From Amphirosellinia nigrospora (taxonomy: Eukaryota; Ascomycota; Sordariomycetes; Xylariales; Xylariaceae), in the NCBI GenBank assembly GCA_004123355.1, contig SCHM01000005.1:1364001-1428000 (forward strand): a stretch of 64,000 nt of DNA. The letters are read 5' to 3'. The notes below the pieces were generated by a model. It saw nothing but the letters and a program-made list of their open reading frames with translations, did not search any database and was not told the origin of the DNA. Made by a program: the position numbers and the translations under genes. Below, in pieces: positions 10,901 through 24,103 of this stretch (the first letter of the stretch is position 1; each line of letters starts with the position of its first letter).

Positions 10901-13873
10901 TTAGTTGGACATATCTCCATACGGGTTCCAGGCGAATGAGAAAAGTTCGTGGGATTAGTGTTCCTCCATGACATGGTGTAACAAAATTTCTCCCAGCAAA
11001 TCACCCAATCTCCCGGCCAATATACGAAAATATGAAGGCCATCTCCATGCTCCTCCATATCAGCCCTCACCCCTAAAAGAATTTATTACTACGGCTTCAC
11101 TGACACATAATACAATCAACGCGAAAGCATAACCCCAGGTAACACCAAGATACCGTCGTATCGAAAAACACAAATCTGATCTAACAACAGAGGACATTAA
11201 AATCGCTAATCCCCCAGATCCGTCAAGTTGAACTATAGCTTCAGGTCAGTCTCTTGCAGAAGAGTTCGATTTCCATTAGCAGTTGTATACCCTCATATCT
11301 GTATCAGGGTTGACATGGCCACCAACAACACCCCCCCCCCCCCCCTCTTACCCAGTAAGTATACCGAGTGAGGAGTCTAGAATGCCCGCGAAAATAAGTA
11401 GGAAGTCAATAGTCAGACTGCAGTACCAACGACTCCCCGATCAACACACTAATATCCAAGCCAACAAGTGCTCATCGCACACAAAGAAGATGGAAGGACC
11501 GAAACATACTAGGAAAGATATTTAGTATTTCTATCATCTCACGTAGTCCCGAGCTAAAAGCGAGTGGGATTGATCTGAGGAAATCTCGCACAATTACTTC
11601 GTTTCGTTGATTATGCGTGACGTTTTCTGAGCCAGAAACATGTCCATTTCAGATAGTCTTCAGGATAGATGTAGTGATCGAACCAAAGAACTAACTTATC
11701 TATCTGACAGGCTCAACATCAACACTACTTATATAAAAGAGTGTACCTCTTTGTTCTATCAGAACATACAACACCGCCTAGAATATTCTAGGCACCAGAG
11801 ATATCCACAGGCAACAGCCAGGCAACAGGCTCCTGCAGCACAACCACCTATTTCCACAAGAATGTGGAGTAGATGCCGACAATTGGGATAGGTCACATTG
11901 ACTCGCCGACAGCAGACTTTCACATAATCAAGAGGAATTGGTAGATGAGCTCCATACCACGCGGCCGCCTGGTTGGAACTGATCCCCATGTCACTTTCTA
12001 GTGACCAGTAATCTATCTGACCCGTGCTTGACCCTCACTTGACGTGGCCCCTATCGCCACATATAACAATCTAGTTAATATTATTAAAACCGAGCCTCAA
12101 CACAGTAATAACCCAAGAAGAATCCTACCTTCCACCGTACACTACTAGCCTCATCACCTGTATTCTCAGCGGGTGTCCGGGTCAAGATTACGCATTGCTA
12201 TTCCCTGCCCTAAGGATAAACTGGATTTGTCGAGAGCAACACGGCACTGGCACACCGCTAGTTACTTACGTGGCTAGTTTTTAAGAATAACACCCGATGT
12301 CTTGTCTCAACTGATGATTTTTTATTTCTATACACACCCTATGGCAGGGTGTAGTGACAACCCTAGTCATTTTCACCTAGAACCCAAGCGTAGAGCAGTA
12401 GTGTGCAGTAAAATATCCTGACGTGAAGACGCCATGATGCCTCATGTATGTAAAGGACTGAATTTGGAGGGTCAGAGTACCTCCGTAGATAGAGCTTGAG
12501 GCACCGCTTAGATACTTTGTTGTGCCGCGAAGGTATCTAAAACACACCTCCCTCCCTGAGTGAGGCCAAGATACATACCTAGATGGGGCAACAGCGAGAG
12601 TAGATGTTGTCTGTCGTTAGCGTCAGCTACCAGCTCTCTCATCCCATAGCTTAGAATCATAATGAGGGTTTATTATTGTCATTGTCATCGTCCATGCCTA
12701 TCAGCACGAGGCCCCATACCACACGCCCGCCTGTACAAGTACCACATCGGTATTACCATAGATGAGCTTTAGGGTCGTACTCAGCTGTCTATACGCTTGA
12801 TCACGGATTAGATAACGACTATCTATAAACAGTACCTTTGTCTTCCGACCTTGTTTCATAGTTTCGCCGCATTATTGGCCACCACAAGCGGAACACACGT
12901 AGTCGAGGCCAGCAAGTGTGCTACAGCACAACGAAAGCGGCGAGTGAGTAAGTACGTAGTGAAAGGCGGATATAACTAGAATATATATACCAATCCTAAC
13001 GATGGTTGGAACCAATAGATTTCGTTCCGATCAGACGCAGAGTTGTAAGTTGGGTTTGTCCGTGCTGCACATCTCCCCGCACCCGAGGTGGAATACATCA
13101 CTGCCTATGATGACGTATGGCAGCACATGCGCCAGGAAAGTAGCTACGCTGAAGTTGGGACTCGAGAGGGGCTCAAGAACGACGTACAACTCAAGAGGAA
13201 AATGGGTTCAGGAGTTTTTCACGGGCGGTTGAGATTTTGCGGAGGACTGATATATTCACGAACGATATGGATGAAGGTGTGCAAATCTGACACTGAATAC
13301 GCAGAAGGGTTGCATTGAATCTTGTTCCCACAGTTGCTCTCGTTTTCCCCCGGCTGTCTGCTACTGAAGTCGTTCGTTCACGTTTCCCGCTAAATTGGTT
13401 CGTTCCACTGTCCAATATCACCCATGTTTGCCAGGGACACACATTCTGGATGACTGACTGCACTGAAAAATAGATAAGGGCAAGATCGTAAGGTGGTCTG
13501 GATGGCATATCCCTGCCAGCCTCCACAGGCGCAGTACTAGCGATCCAGAATGGAAAGGTAGACAATAGAGAAAAACAAACCCGCCATGCTTTGAAGGATA
13601 TCATCAAATTCCCCGCTGTAAACACAGAGAAACCGCTGCCCAGGACACTCCCACGAATAGAAAGCCAAGGGAATCCCAATGGACCCAATAATAACCGCTG
13701 GTCATCGAGGCGACCGCGCATACGAACGGAACCTCATGAGTCCCGATAGCAATAAGCAATATCAACCTTTCAATGAATTCAACTCAGGTTGATTGGTGTG
13801 GCCACAGACCTTTCTTTTGTGTTGGTATATGTACAATGCGGATAGGGATAGGCGGCCCATGATACAACCGATG
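7939..13873. other. Gene-poor region with simple repeats
   Basis: The first few hundred bases upstream of 7938 should contain the kelch gene promoter. Beyond that I find no gene I can support. Simple repeats: AGTTAGTTAG and GTAGTTAAGTAGTTAA runs at 8555-8625, a TGTGCC hexamer array at 9010-9047, and a run of 15 C at 11331-11345. A short exon-like segment (WALDEGWLDEESSYY) lies at about 10378-10430 between an AG and a GT. Several 60 to 176-codon open frames occur, none with a recognisable domain. Base composition is ordinary, so this is not the RIP-type DNA seen after 50 kb. Confidence 0.5.
9010..9047. repeat. TGTGCC hexanucleotide array
   Basis: About six tandem copies of a TGTGCC / CTGTGC unit, one with an A substitution (TGTACC). 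It sits in gene-poor DNA and is read by short open frames as Cys-Leu or His-Arg repeats on the two strands. Those open frames are a by-product of the repeat. Confidence 0.8.
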
Positions 13874-16800
13874 CTAAGAGAATATAGTCTGGCTATTCTC
13901 GATAATGAACTGGACTGCGATGTCTTGGCGTGCATATCTGTCATCTCTCGTTCGATATTCGTGTCTCTCATAATGGTAGGGGCAAAAACCACCGCCAAGT
14001 TCCTTGGGGTCATCTAACAGAGTTAGTTACGTTTTAAGATGGTGGTGTGAGAATAACCTACAAGATTTTCACTTTCTCTCGATGCTACACGGGAAAGATG
14101 GAACATGAGGAATTCGAGGCAATCCTTGTGCTGCCTCGGGAGTTGATTGAAAACATTCTGGAGATGGGCACATTTCTCTTTCGTTTGCAAGTGCTACGGC
14201 ATTTGTTAGCATTCTGTCGGTCGGGTCATTGCAAAACAAAAAAGGGTCATGGTTCGTGCTTACAGTTCGTTTCCAGTATGTGATCATAGATATCGTATGT
14301 CAATAGGGGTGTCGGGAGTTTCCGGAAATACTGTTTGAGAACACTAGTAACGGCCGTGATATCCATGTCCGGATCTGAAATGTCAAAATTCTCATTCTTG
14401 TCGAAGCCTTCTTGGATGCTCTTGACCTGTGAATTGCCGCCCGTCTTGCGGTATATGCCCTCCATCTCCATGCCCTCAATTCGACTTCTTCGATACAGCG
14501 TGTCACCACAGAAGGTATCTGTCTGCGTTCATATTCGGCTCGATCTGTGAGCTCGGAGCCGAAGAGAACGTTGGGGGGTTCAACGGCGGCTGGCGTGGAT
14601 ACGTTCGCAACCGCACCTTGCCTTGGTATAGTTTGGGCTTTCTTGAAGCCGAAGAACCCTTGGCGGCCGGCGTCTGCCTGCTGGCGGTTGGGGCCATTCG
14701 GCGGGGCGTGTGAAACGGGTGACTCGACTGGCGTGACCGTCATTTATACGGGAGGCCGATGCTCTCGCCAGCCATGCCCTGAGGGTGACGCTCTGGCTGC
14801 TGGAAGGCGACAACTGTCCGGCCCACACCCTTCGCGATGTTCTGGGCCATAGCCTTGGAGCCCTTCTTCCATTTCGAAAAGTTCTTCTTCTCCCCTATTT
14901 TCACCACGGTTGGCCGGGCCTCGATGATCGGTTCTTCGTGGTCCGGCGTGATAATGGTCGTGCCGGTTTGAATACTAGCGTTGTCAAGACTAACTGAGTT
15001 ATTGGAGGCGCCCTTGTTGTGATTATAGATACCAAGCCCGTTGGTTGGTACCCGAGCATCTGAGTGATTTTTGAACCTCTCTTGGATTTGATGGGTGATG
15101 TCGTTGTTCAAGTCAGCCAACTGTGCGTTCTTAGAGACCAGTTGTTCGAACTCGACGCGGGCACGATCCCGATCAGCAACTGCTTGGTTTTTCTCCTCGA
15201 CGAGTTGGTCTCGCTCGGCGTGGAGTTGCTCGAGGCTTGCCACCATAGACTGCTTCAGCTTATCTAGTTTCTGAACAAAGTCCTTGATGGCCGACTCCTC
15301 TAGATCGCGGGGATCAACGGGCTTCTTCGTCTCCTTAGCTCTTTCCACGTACCCAGCAAGTGCTTCCAACTGACGAATCATGAGCTCTGTCTGGGTGTCG
15401 AGTATTGATACAGTTTTACGCTTCTCTTCAACCTTTTGTGACAGGTTCTTGAGGTTCTTCTCGTTGTTGCACTGTCGCTCGAGCTCTGCCACCCGTTGCT
15501 CCGAGTTTCTCAACTTTCTTTTTAATAGCGCATTGTCCTCACTGGACGTCAAGGACAAAGGGCTAGTGATATCGTGACCATTACCATTCACAGAGTCCTC
15601 AGCTATAGGTGTTTTGGCCAGCGAGGTGATACAGTCGTCCGTGTAGTTTCACTGACGCTGCGCGTATGGCCGGCACGAGGGGCGGCGCTTGACTCGGTGC
15701 TATTTGTCCGTCCGTGACGTACGACATTAGATACGCGACGAAGGATTGAGGATGAGCCTTCGTCCGTTCCCAGAATGCGAGCCATATCTCATCCATGCTA
15801 AAATCACCACCGGCACTCCATCTAGGTAGTTTCGGCGATGATTTATTCTCTGCCCCTACACTGGCAGGGTCTTGCACCGTAGAATGTCCCGGGAGGCGCC
15901 GGCGGAGCTCTGGGGGCCATGTATGAATCACTCGGCTTCGGATCGGTCTGACCAGGCCGGGAGAAGCCGTTCACTAAAGCAACCATAAGTTTCTAAGTTT
16001 ACATGAAGCCAAAAGGAGGGGACATACCGCTTCTCGAGGCTGAATGGGGGAGCTCTTTTCGGGTGATGGGTCTGGAGACGTTGCCGGGTGTGGCGGTTAA
16101 AGGATCGACTTGTCTGCCTTCTTCTTCTTCTCTTGGGCGAGAATCTTGTGAGCTGCGTGGAGTGTTCGCTCGGTCACTAGAATATAGATGTTGGTTCGAT
16201 TCAGGGGCAACAAACTCTTTGTCAGTCCGTCCGGACCCGCTATCCCGAGAGCCAACCGATTCTTGGAACGGATTGGACTGCTGCGAGTTGGTTCTGGTAT
16301 TCAGCTTCCTGCTCTTAGGCGCATCTTGTAACTTGAATTCTTCCGACTTTCCGTTCACGGGTGTCTGGGTCTTGTCGTCGCCGATGACGGACGATGTGTT
16401 AGACGACCCGTTTCTTTCGACCTTGGAGGATTTGGATAATTTCCTGCCTAAGCTCTTGGAAGGGAGAGTGTCATAATCTGACGAAGCTTGGCGGCCCTTC
16501 TCCTGGAAAGCAATATGTGGCGTTGATGACTGAGAATCAGCTCTCCTTTCTGTCTGCTTGGGGACGCTGAAATAGTCCCTCTCTTTACTCCTCTTGTTAG
16601 TATCGACGGGCGTCTCTGCAGCTGACCTCGGCGTTGCAGAGGGAAGCGGGCTTGGATCTAATGCAACTGGGATGAAGAAGCTCTGATCATCCATGGCCGT
16701 GCTAGCGGTGTCGCCCCCGAGAAGAGAGACGAGTTCCGGTTGGGGCGATACGTGTGAGCAGGTAAAGACAAACCAGGGTGTTCAGATGGGCGTTCAGGTG

Positions 16801-17668
16801 ACCGGGCCGTCCGCGAGCTACTCAGCGAATCGCCGTCGTTGCGAGGGTACGACGGCCGGGGTCGCGGGGAGAGCTCGGTAGGAAGTTCGACGGGTGTATC
16901 AGAGTCCGGGTCGACTCGATCATTGGAGAAAGCGTTCGGGGTATGGCGTTGGGAGGAAGTGCCGGCAGCGATTTCTCGACAACCATAGGTGATCCATCCT
17001 TCTCACGAGCCTTTGCCTGGGCAGCTTTCGATTTTTTCCTGCGCCTCGCCATCAGAGATTCATGACAACTCATGCAAAAAATACCCTGTGATGTCTTGGC
17101 ATAGCGTAGATTTTCGATTTTTCTCTTGCAGTTTCGACATCGAAAACACGCGGCGCAGAAGGCCTGCTCGCCAGTCAGGATAGCGAGATCCTCGATCTTA
17201 TCGCCACACGCGCTGCAGCTATAAGTGCAATTGTTGCATATCAAGGAACCGTCGCCGAGGAGGAGGGTTTGCGTCCGAGTCGAGCAAAGTATTGCACGTA
17301 TTGCAACGGAAGCAATTAAGATGCCATCGGTTTCCAGCTGAGACAACATGGTTAGACAGACCCGAAGCCCCAGCGGCGAGGTAGTTGTGAGGTGGATATA
17401 AGCACGACAAGATACAAGATGGCAGATACAAGTGAATTGAAGACTAGGGCAGGGCAGGGCAGGGCAGGGTAGGGTTGGCGGCGATAGTAGCATAACATAC
17501 CCAATTCGAAGGCCTTCCCCTCCTCTAATATCTAAGCGGATTTGATGTTAGTCTACCAAGAATTGAAGGCAGCTGCCACATTTCTAGCGGCCGTGTTCTT
17601 ACCTCGCCACATCCCTTGCAAGGGAAGATATCGTCCCCGTCGACGGAGCCATCCATATAGTCCTCCAT
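13874..17668 (-). CDS. LIM-domain Rho GTPase-activating protein (Rga1/Rga2 type)
   Basis: The protein probably stimulates GTP hydrolysis by a Rho/Cdc42 GTPase in polarity control. Order of parts: LIM1 (CKGCGE, then WHLNCFRC, NTC), LIM2 (SCSACGDKI, FCAACFRCRNCKRKI, GIFCMSCHE), a long Ser-rich linker, a coiled coil (about 15060-15540; SEQRVAELERQ, QLEALAGYVERAK, LEQLHAERDQLVEEKNQ), a basic block, then a C-terminal RhoGAP domain. The GIYRKTGG motif near 14450 contains the expected arginine finger; LKQYFRKLPTPLL and MTPRNLAVVFAPTIM follow. Start at 17668 (MEDYMDGSVDGDD). Introns: 17532..17602, 17338..17500, one with donor GTAAGC near 14256, and one near 14020-14060. One-base losses break the frame near 17260, 15800, 15620, 14750, 14475 and 13925. 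The true stop is at 13874 (NSQTIFS). Two LIMs plus coiled coil plus RhoGAP fits Rga1/2 better than the three-LIM Lrg1. Confidence 0.9.
17441..17475. repeat. AGGGC pentamer array inside intron 2 of the RhoGAP gene
   Basis: Five or so tandem AGGGC units followed by AGGGT, lying within the 163-bp second intron (17338..17500) near its 5' splice site on the minus strand, where it reads as GCCCT repeats. It is a microsatellite and probably length-variable; no function is implied. Confidence 0.75.
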
Positions 17669-19025
17669 GGCTTCCGCTTCTGCTCTTTCTTATTCGTGTC
17701 CTTCACCTCGCTGAACAACCAAAAGCAAGGCCAAAGTGTAATGGATCAGAGGCGGCCTTGGCCGGCAAGCGAAAGGACCAAGGTTCCAGGTGTCGAGTTT
17801 TCAGGTTTGAAGTGACTGGTCTCGTGGGCCAAAAGCCTCATGGGAGGCTCGAAAGTGACGATTGGATCTACGGCAACATTGGTTGGCGATTGTGGTGCGA
17901 CGAAGACGGCTGACCGATCCGAGATGGAGATGGAGATGGTAGGAGATCAATCGAAAGCGAGGTGTACCAATTCGACGTCCGACTCAGAAGGAGGTTCTCG
18001 TTGCACCAGCAGACGAGAAAATCCGTAGCTTAGGGGAAGACAGGGTACCGGGCATGCGTAGATGTCCGTCCTCGACACCGCTGAGATAGCGTCGGTGGCA
18101 GGGAGCGAGCGGCGGCGGCGGCGGTGATCAGAGTCAGGGCCAGGGCCAAAATGGCGATGCGAATATATCGCGTCGAGTGAAATGAGACGGCGTATGCTAT
18201 TAGAAGTGTTGGTGTGTGGTGGACGAGGCCGAGGAAGCGGAACAAAAAACGACCAGCGGGCGAGGGCGGACGGCGATCTGCCGGTTACAGTGTTACCCAC
18301 CGACAATACTGTGTCTATACCCTCCTACCTTGCCTACAAGTAACGGTGACAGCGACGGTGACAGTGACAGTGACAGGGAGTGACAAGGGGTGACAGGGAC
18401 GACAGCACAACTTCCAATGTCCAATGTCCAATGTCCAATGTCCAATGTCTACCTAGGTAATGTCCAATGTTGGCAGCGGTGACCGACCTGAGAGCGAGGA
18501 CAGTCGGTCCGCTCAGACGAATACCTACCTACTTAGTAGGTAGCTGAGACGACGAGTTGGGGAGTCTAGTGCTATTCTTCCATTGGAGCAGGTAGCCATA
18601 TGTTTCGAGTTGATGCATCTGCCAGTTCATTCGTCCGCCCGACTCTGGACTTCGGAAAAGGGGGGTGGTACAAGAGACACCCAGTCAGTCGGTGTGGTTG
18701 TCGTCTTCTTCCAGAGAGTACCTTGGGTACTAAGTAACATAGTCTGTAAATGGAACACGAATTTGGCCAGTAAGCACTGCGCAATGCACTCACACGTAGG
18801 TCCCTACAAGTCGGTAGGTAAGTAGGTACCTAGGTAGGTAGGTGGGGGTGTCTGGACCTTACATCAAGCCCCCGATCCGCCGCGCTTAACCGGGATTAAG
18901 TACCTACCAACTTAAGGTACCAAGTACCATACCTAACGTCTCTCTTCACTTCACCATCACCAAAGAACAGCCAAACAGCTCACCGAACAACTACTACTCG
19001 TCGACACAACCAACCTAATCCCATC
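17669..19025. promoter_or_regulatory. Upstream region of the RhoGAP gene, rich in short repeats and TACCTAGGTA motifs
   Basis: The region upstream of 17668 should hold the RhoGAP promoter. Seen in it: GTGACA-type repeats (about 18341-18400), five tandem CCAATGT units (18413-18449), and many copies of ACCTACC / GGTAGGT with the palindrome TACCTAGGTA (18452-18463, 18523-18543, 18812-18845, 18898-18940). The segment 18945-19025 is CA- and CT-rich, like a fungal 5' leader, and runs into an ATG at 19026 on the plus strand, which suggests a second promoter facing right. Confidence 0.5.
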
Positions 19026-22000
19026 ATGAGCACACAATGGGTGCTGGTACTCGCTGACATGGCTGGGTTCTTAATGGACCATTTTGTTCCAACACCTATA
19101 TCATGTGTATAATACTAATCGGTCGCAGAGAGGACGAGGTATGGGCAGCTGTAACTCTACTTATACATGGCGCCTAGCTTTTCGTATTCACCATATACTA
19201 AAGTGTGATGACACATGCTAGGTCGGAGCATCGCTGAGTGCCCATCTTGACGCCGCCCAGCTATCCGGAACCGAGCATACTATAGACCTGTAGGCTCCCG
19301 ACTGACGAGGCCAGCGAGGATAGCACAGTCGAGGCTCGGTTTACGAGGGCACCACCACCACTGCTACCTATTTATCTAGGGAGGCAGGATCTCGAGAATC
19401 TCGAGGGCCCGCATCCTCCGGCTCTCGTACATTTTTTGACCTTTCAGACTTGGCTCCCTACCAGCACAAACCCTGACAATCATCAATCGATCAATTACAA
19501 GGCGGAACCCAGGTACGGTAGTGTAAACCTTGGCATTTCTAAAACCAGCCGTGTGTAACGCGACCTTCCAAAACCATCAGCAGCAGCTCGACGGGGCGCT
19601 CCTTTTTGGCATTTCCAATATTAATAACCAGCAAATATTTCATATGCTGCTAGCATAGTTACCTACCTTGTATAGCGTGTTCTGTTCGGCAGAACTAGCC
19701 CGCCCTCCATACCGTACATACTTGTAGCACACACCAGTGTAGTAGTGTATGGGCAAGTATAGGTTATAACGGCGCCGGGGCGGAGGGGAGTTTGTCGCCA
19801 AACGATCCACACTGCACGAAGCCAGATCGGGGATACGAGGCGTTGGGCCGCTTTTGCGACGGCCAGGGTTGTTGTGGCCATTGGCCCGTCCAGGCTTGAG
19901 AATTCGTGAGAATGTTCTTTGCAGCGTTCTACTACTACTATATGTGCGGTGGAGTAGATGTCGTTGCAACGTTGAGAAGCGACTGGCATTTTTGTGACAT
20001 CAACAACAAATAGTGATGACCCAAAACCCTTATAAGTACAGTCCACCGAAGTTTCCTCAATTTTCCTTCTGGACAATCGATACGCTAACTTGATTAGCTC
20101 TGATCTTCAGTTTTCATACCTTACAAGTTAGTAGTGTATCTGGCATCTGTAATGCCCCTGCCTATACTTACAGTAGGTAGGTACACACTAGTATCTGCTA
20201 CCTAGGCAGAGCTAGGCAGGACTAGGCAGGACTAGGCACGTCCCTAGCTTTGCTACGCAGGGCTACAGATCGATCCATGAATGAGCAGTGTTTCATGTTA
20301 AAATAGGATCCACCCACGTTCAACGCCACGCAAAGACCACGGCATAACTACCTAGATAGGTCTTCATGAGCATATATCCACGCCATAATCCCATACTCGA
20401 TTGTATTACCGTTGGACAGCTCACAATAGCATGCTCTCGATACATGTATACCCGTTTTGCCAGGTCAGTCATCATGGGACGTCGGCACCCCGATCCAGCC
20501 CGCCACAACGGGTATAAGTACTGTGTACCTATAAATTACAGTACTATCCACATCGTGACTTCGAATCCTATTCCTACATGTAATAAGATTATGCACGCAG
20601 CAGTGAAACCAGACAGAGGAGAATCCAATAGCTCGACACGTTTCAAGAAATATACCGTAGCTTGACAACATGATATCCGCGTCCGCCGCTCTACTAATAC
20701 ACTACACTACATCATTAGAGCTCGACCCTTGCGAACTCGAGACTGGGTATCCATGAGTTGATCATCTGTCTTAGTATCACAGCGCCGGCTACCTGCAACC
20801 TGCAACCAGTACTGCAACTATCCATGGGCGGTTTGGACTACACCGACATGTCAACTCAACCTCAACGTTGCATTCAACAAGCACGGCATTCGACCCCATT
20901 CCAGCCGCAAGGTCGCCTACCTCTCTTAGCATAGGAGACTCGGGGCAGTTTTCGATAGCGCTATTATCCTCTACGGCAGTTAATGATAGCACAGCCAGGG
21001 CTCGATACTCGCTCTACTCAACTACAATTGTTGGCTGATAAGCAGATGTACTGGCTAGCGAGTTGGATAGATATAGTTTCGGAACTAAATGGGACAGGTC
21101 GAGAAACAGGCCGCCCTGCCAATATCGCGACATGTTCGACACGGGCACGCGGTAACACGACAATCATTACACATGCACACAATTCCCTATTTCCGCAGTA
21201 TGATATCAGGTTAAAAAAAAACTTGCTACATAGCATATTAATAGAGCATATCTCGGTGTAACATCTACTCACCTATAAACAGGTTATACCCATACGAGAG
21301 GAGCAACGTATCTTGCGTACAGGTAATGAATGTTGAGTGCCCCACCCCCGCTGAGAAAGACTTATATGGGTACGTGAACACGCAATCCTCTGGATGCCAA
21401 ACAAATGAATGCAACGTACGAGTCCCTGGACCACACCTCACGCAATGACCTTGCGGATAGCCTCAAACCTATGATCTTCCAGTATCATTACCAGGTGCCC
21501 AAAAGATTTATACCAAGCAGCCCGTGCTTTCCCAAACCCCCTGATTCCGACCCCATGGTGACGGTATCAGTCTGTAAGCGCATTCTATCGAGGTACGGCC
21601 GATAAGATCTGGTAACAATCTCTCTGCCCAGAATGTCCGTAGACAGCGTCACAAAAAGCCGTTGTGCCTAGCAGCTCGTCCCACATAGCACAAGCTACGC
21701 CTGGCACACAGGTCAAGCAAGCTGCCACATGGCACCTACAAAATCCCGTCGACACGAACCGAGGATAGATGGTATGAGGTCAGCCAAGTCAGCTGAACGA
21801 AAACATGACGGCTCCAGGGTTCTTGTCCACATCCGTGCATGCGGGCTGATGACAGCGGCAGGACCCCGAAACTCTTTGTCGGGAAACCCGTCCAGAGCGT
21901 CGTACAGACGCCGAAGTAGCAATCCGTACGCGCAGGGCTATCGTAATCAAACATGGAGATGCTGTACAACACCGTAGCAGTTCACTCACACTGAAACCAC

Positions 22001-23011
22001 CGAGATTCTGTTTCAAATATAGTATATCTTGAGCCAGGGCATACGGCTGACTGGAGATACATGTTGCCTCGGCGCCGAATGGTTGGACCCCTGTTGCCAT
22101 CTTTGTCGCCAGCTGAGGACAATCATGGTGGCTGAGGTGAGATGGAGCGGGCAGATTGATCACTTGCCTGCTTGCCAATGCCTGGTGTCGATTATTTGGC
22201 TCTGCAGAGCCTCACTTGGCGAGACTGCACCGAGCCGAGGGTTTTCCTTCTTTTATCGTCACTGATATATTAGTTCTCGGGACTTGTATCGGAGCTAGAC
22301 CACGCAAGCATCTGAAACCAATGGAATAAAAGCGGTGTAGGGAAGCCGACGAATCGTAACCCAGAAACATCTAATGACTGTGTATCCATCAAACCATATT
22401 CTATTGGACCAGTCGCTGAGTGTAACAGTACATGGTAGGCCAATAACCAACTCATGCTGGCTTTTAAGTCAGTTTATCCAACTTTTCGTAGTCGTCGTGT
22501 TGAAATCAAGCAGCTATAACTCTCATGGTACACCTCGAAGAAATAGGGGTCGCCAAAGTTACACATTACGTACGTATATGTCGCACATACAAGGCGAGCG
22601 GGTATAAAGCAGATGGCTTTCGATTATTCCCGAGAGACAAGTCTTGTGCAACATGTCAAGATTGAAGTGCCCATGTCACCCCCCCAGCGAATGAGTAGGC
22701 ATTCTATCCAATCCCTGTGCGCCATCGATGGCTAGGCGCCAGTACTAGTATTTCATGATTGGGCCCCGATTTCCGAGTCGAGGTTTTCACGGTCTACTTG
22801 TTTACCTTTACGGTCCGGCGTTCTCCGACGGAAACATGGCGTATTATCGGCTAGATGAAGACGACCGGTTGTCGATTTTATTCTTGTGAATATAGTTGTG
22901 ACGGGATCTGGCACATTGAGGAGCGTAAATTTACATTATAATGAAGGCTCCGTCTCAAAAAATGTGTCGCCTTTGGTATCACCCTAGCCTCCCCTATGTG
23001 ATTCTATCGAA
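19026..23011. other. Gene-poor region after an orphan start codon
   Basis: An ATG at 19026 (MSTQWVLVLADMAG) follows a leader-like sequence, but the frame closes after 28 codons and I cannot find a continuing exon. The rest to 23.0 kb has no recognisable gene. Open frames of 137 codons (20076..19663, -) and 129 codons (22178..21789, -) show no domain I know. A tandem GCTAGGCAGGACTAGG-type repeat lies at about 20208-20240. Possible explanations are a truncated gene, a long UTR or decayed coding DNA. Confidence 0.4.
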
Positions 23012-24103
23012 TTACATCTCAAGCGCACGAGGCTCTCTAACCATGATACTATTCGACTCTAGTCAGCGTTTGCCATCACCAGTTCCATATCCCAGCACAG
23101 GCGGGAGAATGTGCAGATTAATAGGCGCATGGGTATGTATAAGCAATATCTAGGAGTCGGTTGGTTGGTGAAGGCACATACTGCAGGATAGCCGGACTAT
23201 CAAACCCGGCTTCGGCATGGTCGAACTCAAGTTTGTCCACTATCTTAAAACCAAGTCTTTGATAGGCTGGTACTGCTAGGCGCGTTGCTTCTAGATACGC
23301 CTGGAGACTCTCCCTGTCCGCGAGATCGAGGACACCGCGGATTAGCGCAGAGCCAATACCACGGCCGTGGTAACTGCGCCGCGTGCATATGTGTGTGAGG
23401 ACTGAGTAATCGGGTATATCAGCTTCTGGGCTTTGGGTGGTGATAGGATCCCAAGGATAGGCAAAAAAAGTTGGAGCCACAAGGCGCCCTGTCTTGATGT
23501 TCCCAAGATCAAAACTCATGGAGCCATCAGCTTCGTACCCTCATCGTGAATGCTCCTAACAGTGTAGTCATGGGCTATGACAAGATCACTGGGTCAAGGA
23601 GAGAAGACTCACCAAGCTTTTTACTTGCCTGGAATTTCTTTTCCGCGCTTAGCAGACTATCATAGAACGCCGAAAAGAGCGCGATATTCGAACCGTCGGG
23701 AGGACCTTGAGCGTAGCTCTTTGCGCTCGTCTTCCCACCCGTTTCTCCTCTTCTTCCCGTTCCCATTCCCTGCACCTGAGTTGACAGGCTCGCCAACTCA
23801 TCATATACGACAAAGCCCTCCCGCAAACCAACTCTGTGGGGAGGTCCCACTTCGCCCACGCCACGATGGCCCCGTTCGCGTCAACAACTTTGAATTGTTG
23901 CGTGCTCGGGTCCGCAAAGCGTCGACGAATACGTTCCTCTTGCCAGGTCCACATAGCCGGAATCGGCCCCACCAGTATGTGTACTCTGTGTTTGAGAAGG
24001 CGTCCATGTAAACTTCATTCATACCCTGCACATCTGCTGGTGTGCATCTGGACATCGTGAAACCCGTGGGTAACGTGAAGGGACGTGGAAATGGGAGCGC
24101 CAT
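23012..24103 (-). CDS. GNAT-family N-acetyltransferase
   Basis: Fungal GNAT-type acetyltransferase using acetyl-CoA; the acceptor is unknown. The N-terminal half has GFTMSRCTPADVQGMNEVYM and the FKVVDANGAIVAWAKWDLP beta-strand region. The acetyl-CoA-binding motif A is near 23360: VLTHICTRRSYHGRGIGSAL, with the RGxGxG-like loop, followed by LDLADRESLQAYLEAT and VPAYQRLGFKIVDKLEFD. One intron starts at GTGAGT near 23615 and ends near 23560. The last exon is uncertain. A GTATGT donor after AILQ (about 23183) suggests a further intron and a short final exon ending MVREPRALEM at 23012, a tail typical of this group, but the phase does not fit without one extra base. One-base losses also occur near 23965, 23820 and 23520. 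Confidence 0.75.

Noticed and set aside
11331-11345. Run of 15 C as a possible special signal
   Set aside because: A lone homopolymer in gene-poor DNA, also prone to sequencing length error.
13191-13721. 176-codon open frame on the minus strand downstream of the RhoGAP gene
   Set aside because: No recognisable domain and no adjoining exons; it lies beyond the true RhoGAP stop at 13874 and is more likely 3' UTR or chance.
16003-16476. 157-codon open frame on the plus strand
   Set aside because: It is antisense to the Ser-rich linker of the RhoGAP gene, and its composition is what the reverse strand of that linker would give.
19663-20076. 137-codon minus-strand open frame in gene-poor DNA
   Set aside because: No known motif, no splice partners; a chance frame of this length is not surprising in 4 kb of mixed-composition DNA.
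21789-22178. 129-codon minus-strand open frame
   Set aside because: No domain, and a second overlapping frame of similar quality exists; no support for either.
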